Shown one piece after another: positions 4,124 to 5,235 of a DNA stretch of 5,235 nt. The stretch's first letter is position 1, and every line of letters starts with the position of its first letter. The stretch comes from Methanobacteriota archaeon (GTDB taxonomy: Archaea; Iainarchaeota; Iainarchaeia; JAADDC01), in NCBI GenBank assembly GCA_015662385.1, contig DQUH01000001.1, positions 1-5,235 on the forward strand, read 5' to 3'. The notes under the pieces were generated by a model. That model was given only the letters and a program-made list of their open reading frames with translations. It did not search any database and was not told the origin of the DNA. A program made the translations under genes and the position numbers.

Positions 4124-5235
4124 ATGGTTGAAAGCGAGAGTAGTGGGAGGAGGGAAGACCTCGAGGTGTACCTTTTCAAACTCCAGGAAGAGATACGTGC
4201 ACTGCGTAGTGAAAGGGCAAAACTGGAAAGCCACACCTTCCTGCTTCAGAAAAAATACGTGGAGCTGAAAAGGGAGTACGACCGCCTGGTTCAGCCCCCA
4301 CTGATGGTGGGGACGGTGGTGGACGTACTGCCCAACTACCAGGCTATAGTGAAGAACTCCAACGGCGTAACCTTCCTTGTCAACGTGATGTCATCCATTT
4401 ACGACTCCCTGAAGCCCGGGCAGAGGGTGGCGCTCTCACAGCAGACGCTGGCCGTGGTGAGCATCCTGCCCGACGCCAAGGACGAGCGCGTAAAGGCGTT
4501 CGAAGTAATCGAGCGCCCCAAAGTCACGTACAAGGATATAGGTGGGCTGGACAGCGTAATAAAGGAGCTGAGGGAGGTTGTGGAGCTCCCCTTAAAAAAA
4601 CCGGAAGTGTTCAAACGCATTGGCATCGAACCCCCGAAAGGCGTGCTACTCTACGGGCCGCCGGGGACGGGAAAGACGATGCTGGCAAAGGCAGTGGCAC
4701 ACGAAACGAACGCCACATTCATCCACGTCGTGGGGTCCGAACTGGTCAGGAAATTCATAGGGGAAGGCGCCAAGCTGGTAAGGGACCTGTTCAAGATGGC
4801 AAAGGAAAAGGCGCCGGCGATCGTGTTCATAGACGAGATTGACGCCATCGGGGCTGTGCGGACGGAGGCCTTGACCGGCGGGGACCGGGAAGTCCAGAGG
4901 ACGCTCGTGCAGTTACTCGCCGAACTCGACGGGTTCAGGCCCCTGAAGGGAGTGGCAGTGATGGCTGCAACGAACAGGGTGGACATCCTGGACCCGGCAC
5001 TGCTACGTCCAGGCAGGTTCGACAGGGTGATCGAGGTACCGCTCCCAGACGAGAAGGCAAGGTACGACATCCTCAGGGTCCTGACAAGGAAAGTGCGCCT
5101 GGCAAAATCGGTGGACCTTAGAAAGATTGCAAAGGTAACAGCGGGGGCGTCCGGTGCCGACCTCAAAGCCATCGTTACGGAAGGGGGGATGCTCGCCATC
5201 CAGCGGAACCACCGCAGTATAAAGGAAGAAGACCT
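4124..5235 (+). CDS. pan: Proteasome-activating nucleotidase (PAN), 3' end cut by window
   Basis: PAN is the hexameric AAA+ ATPase that unfolds proteins and feeds them into the archaeal 20S proteasome; it is the relative of the 26S Rpt subunits. The 370 residues present show an N-terminal coiled coil (about 11-56) and a Pro-Pro junction (58-59). The OB domain follows (about 60-125), and then the AAA+ domain. That has Walker A GPPGTGKT (178-185), pore loop Phe211-Ile212-Gly213 in KFIGEG, Walker B IVFIDEID (233-240), sensor-1 Asn284, and the RPGRFDR arginine fingers Arg295/Arg298. Compared with M. jannaschii PAN (430 residues), the N-terminal region before the OB domain is about 30 residues shorter. 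The last 40 or so residues, including the HbYX gate-opening tail, lie beyond the window. The start is ATG 4124; an in-frame TAA at 4094 bounds it. GTG 4166, behind GGAGGAGG (4146-4153), is a real alternative. Confidence 0.96.
   Translation, partial: MVESESSGRREDLEVYLFKLQEEIRALRSERAKLESHTFLLQKKYVELKREYDRLVQPPLMVGTVVDVLPNYQAIVKNSNGVTFLVNVMSSIYDSLKPGQRVALSQQTLAVVSILPDAKDERVKAFEVIERPKVTYKDIGGLDSVIKELREVVELPLKKPEVFKRIGIEPPKGVLLYGPPGTGKTMLAKAVAHETNATFIHVVGSELVRKFIGEGAKLVRDLFKMAKEKAPAIVFIDEIDAIGAVRTEALTGGDREVQRTLVQLLAELDGFRPLKGVAVMAATNRVDILDPALLRPGRFDRVIEVPLPDEKARYDILRVLTRKVRLAKSVDLRKIAKVTAGASGADLKAIVTEGGMLAIQRNHRSIKEED

Noticed and set aside
4651..5199. Long minus-strand open frame of 182 codons
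   Set aside because: It is antisense to the PAN AAA+ domain, whose Walker A, Walker B and arginine-finger motifs read clearly on the plus strand. The translation is Ser/Thr/Ala-rich without domain features.
1..5235. CRISPR array, insertion sequence or prophage genes
   Set aside because: No regularly spaced repeats, transposase or integrase motifs, or phage proteins were found. Every open frame of good quality belongs to a core archaeal family or the Lon-like gene.

Overview
This window is archaeal and most likely euryarchaeal. It carries an archaeal-type 7S SRP RNA, an archaeal FtsZ, an archaeal MBF1-type zinc-ribbon/HTH protein, and the proteasome-activating nucleotidase PAN. Promoters are TATA-like boxes about 27 bp from the inferred transcript starts rather than bacterial -35/-10 pairs, and the tRNA has no encoded CCA. 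The tRNA and SRP RNA stems are almost all G:C, which suggests a thermophile; this is inference, and I cannot name the genus.

Left part (1-1000, all minus strand). Reading in transcription order, the SRP RNA (about 1000-722) is followed 14 nt later by a 185-residue protein and then by tRNA-Asn(GTT) (111-39). The protein looks like a secreted, free-standing Lon-type (S16) serine/lysine-dyad protease domain without an ATPase. I see no terminator between SRP RNA and this gene, and its ribosome-binding site begins within 10 nt of the SRP RNA 3' end.

Middle (1001-2315). A 206-bp AT-rich divergent promoter region separates the SRP RNA from ftsZ (1207-2295, plus strand). It contains a TATA box for each direction, an inverted repeat bracketing the SRP TATA box, and a short direct repeat. 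ftsZ ends in a T-rich terminator that runs into the stop codon of the convergent gene.

Right part (2314-5235). On the minus strand an MBF1-like regulator (4088-3615) overlaps by four bases a membrane site-2 protease with a PDZ domain (3618-2314), so the two look like one translationally coupled operon. Diverging from MBF1 across only 35 bp is PAN (from 4124, plus strand, cut by the window end). The 35 bp hold two TATA-like boxes, each about 27 bp from the start codon on its own strand, implying leaderless transcripts from interlocked promoters.

Functionally the window combines cell division (FtsZ), membrane targeting of proteins (SRP RNA) and protein quality control: PAN in the cytoplasm, the site-2 protease in the membrane, and the Lon-like protein probably outside the membrane. 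No mobile element, CRISPR array or sign of recent transfer was seen. The least ordinary elements are the minimal exported Lon-like protease tied to SRP RNA, the MBF1/site-2 protease coupling and the interlocked divergent promoter.
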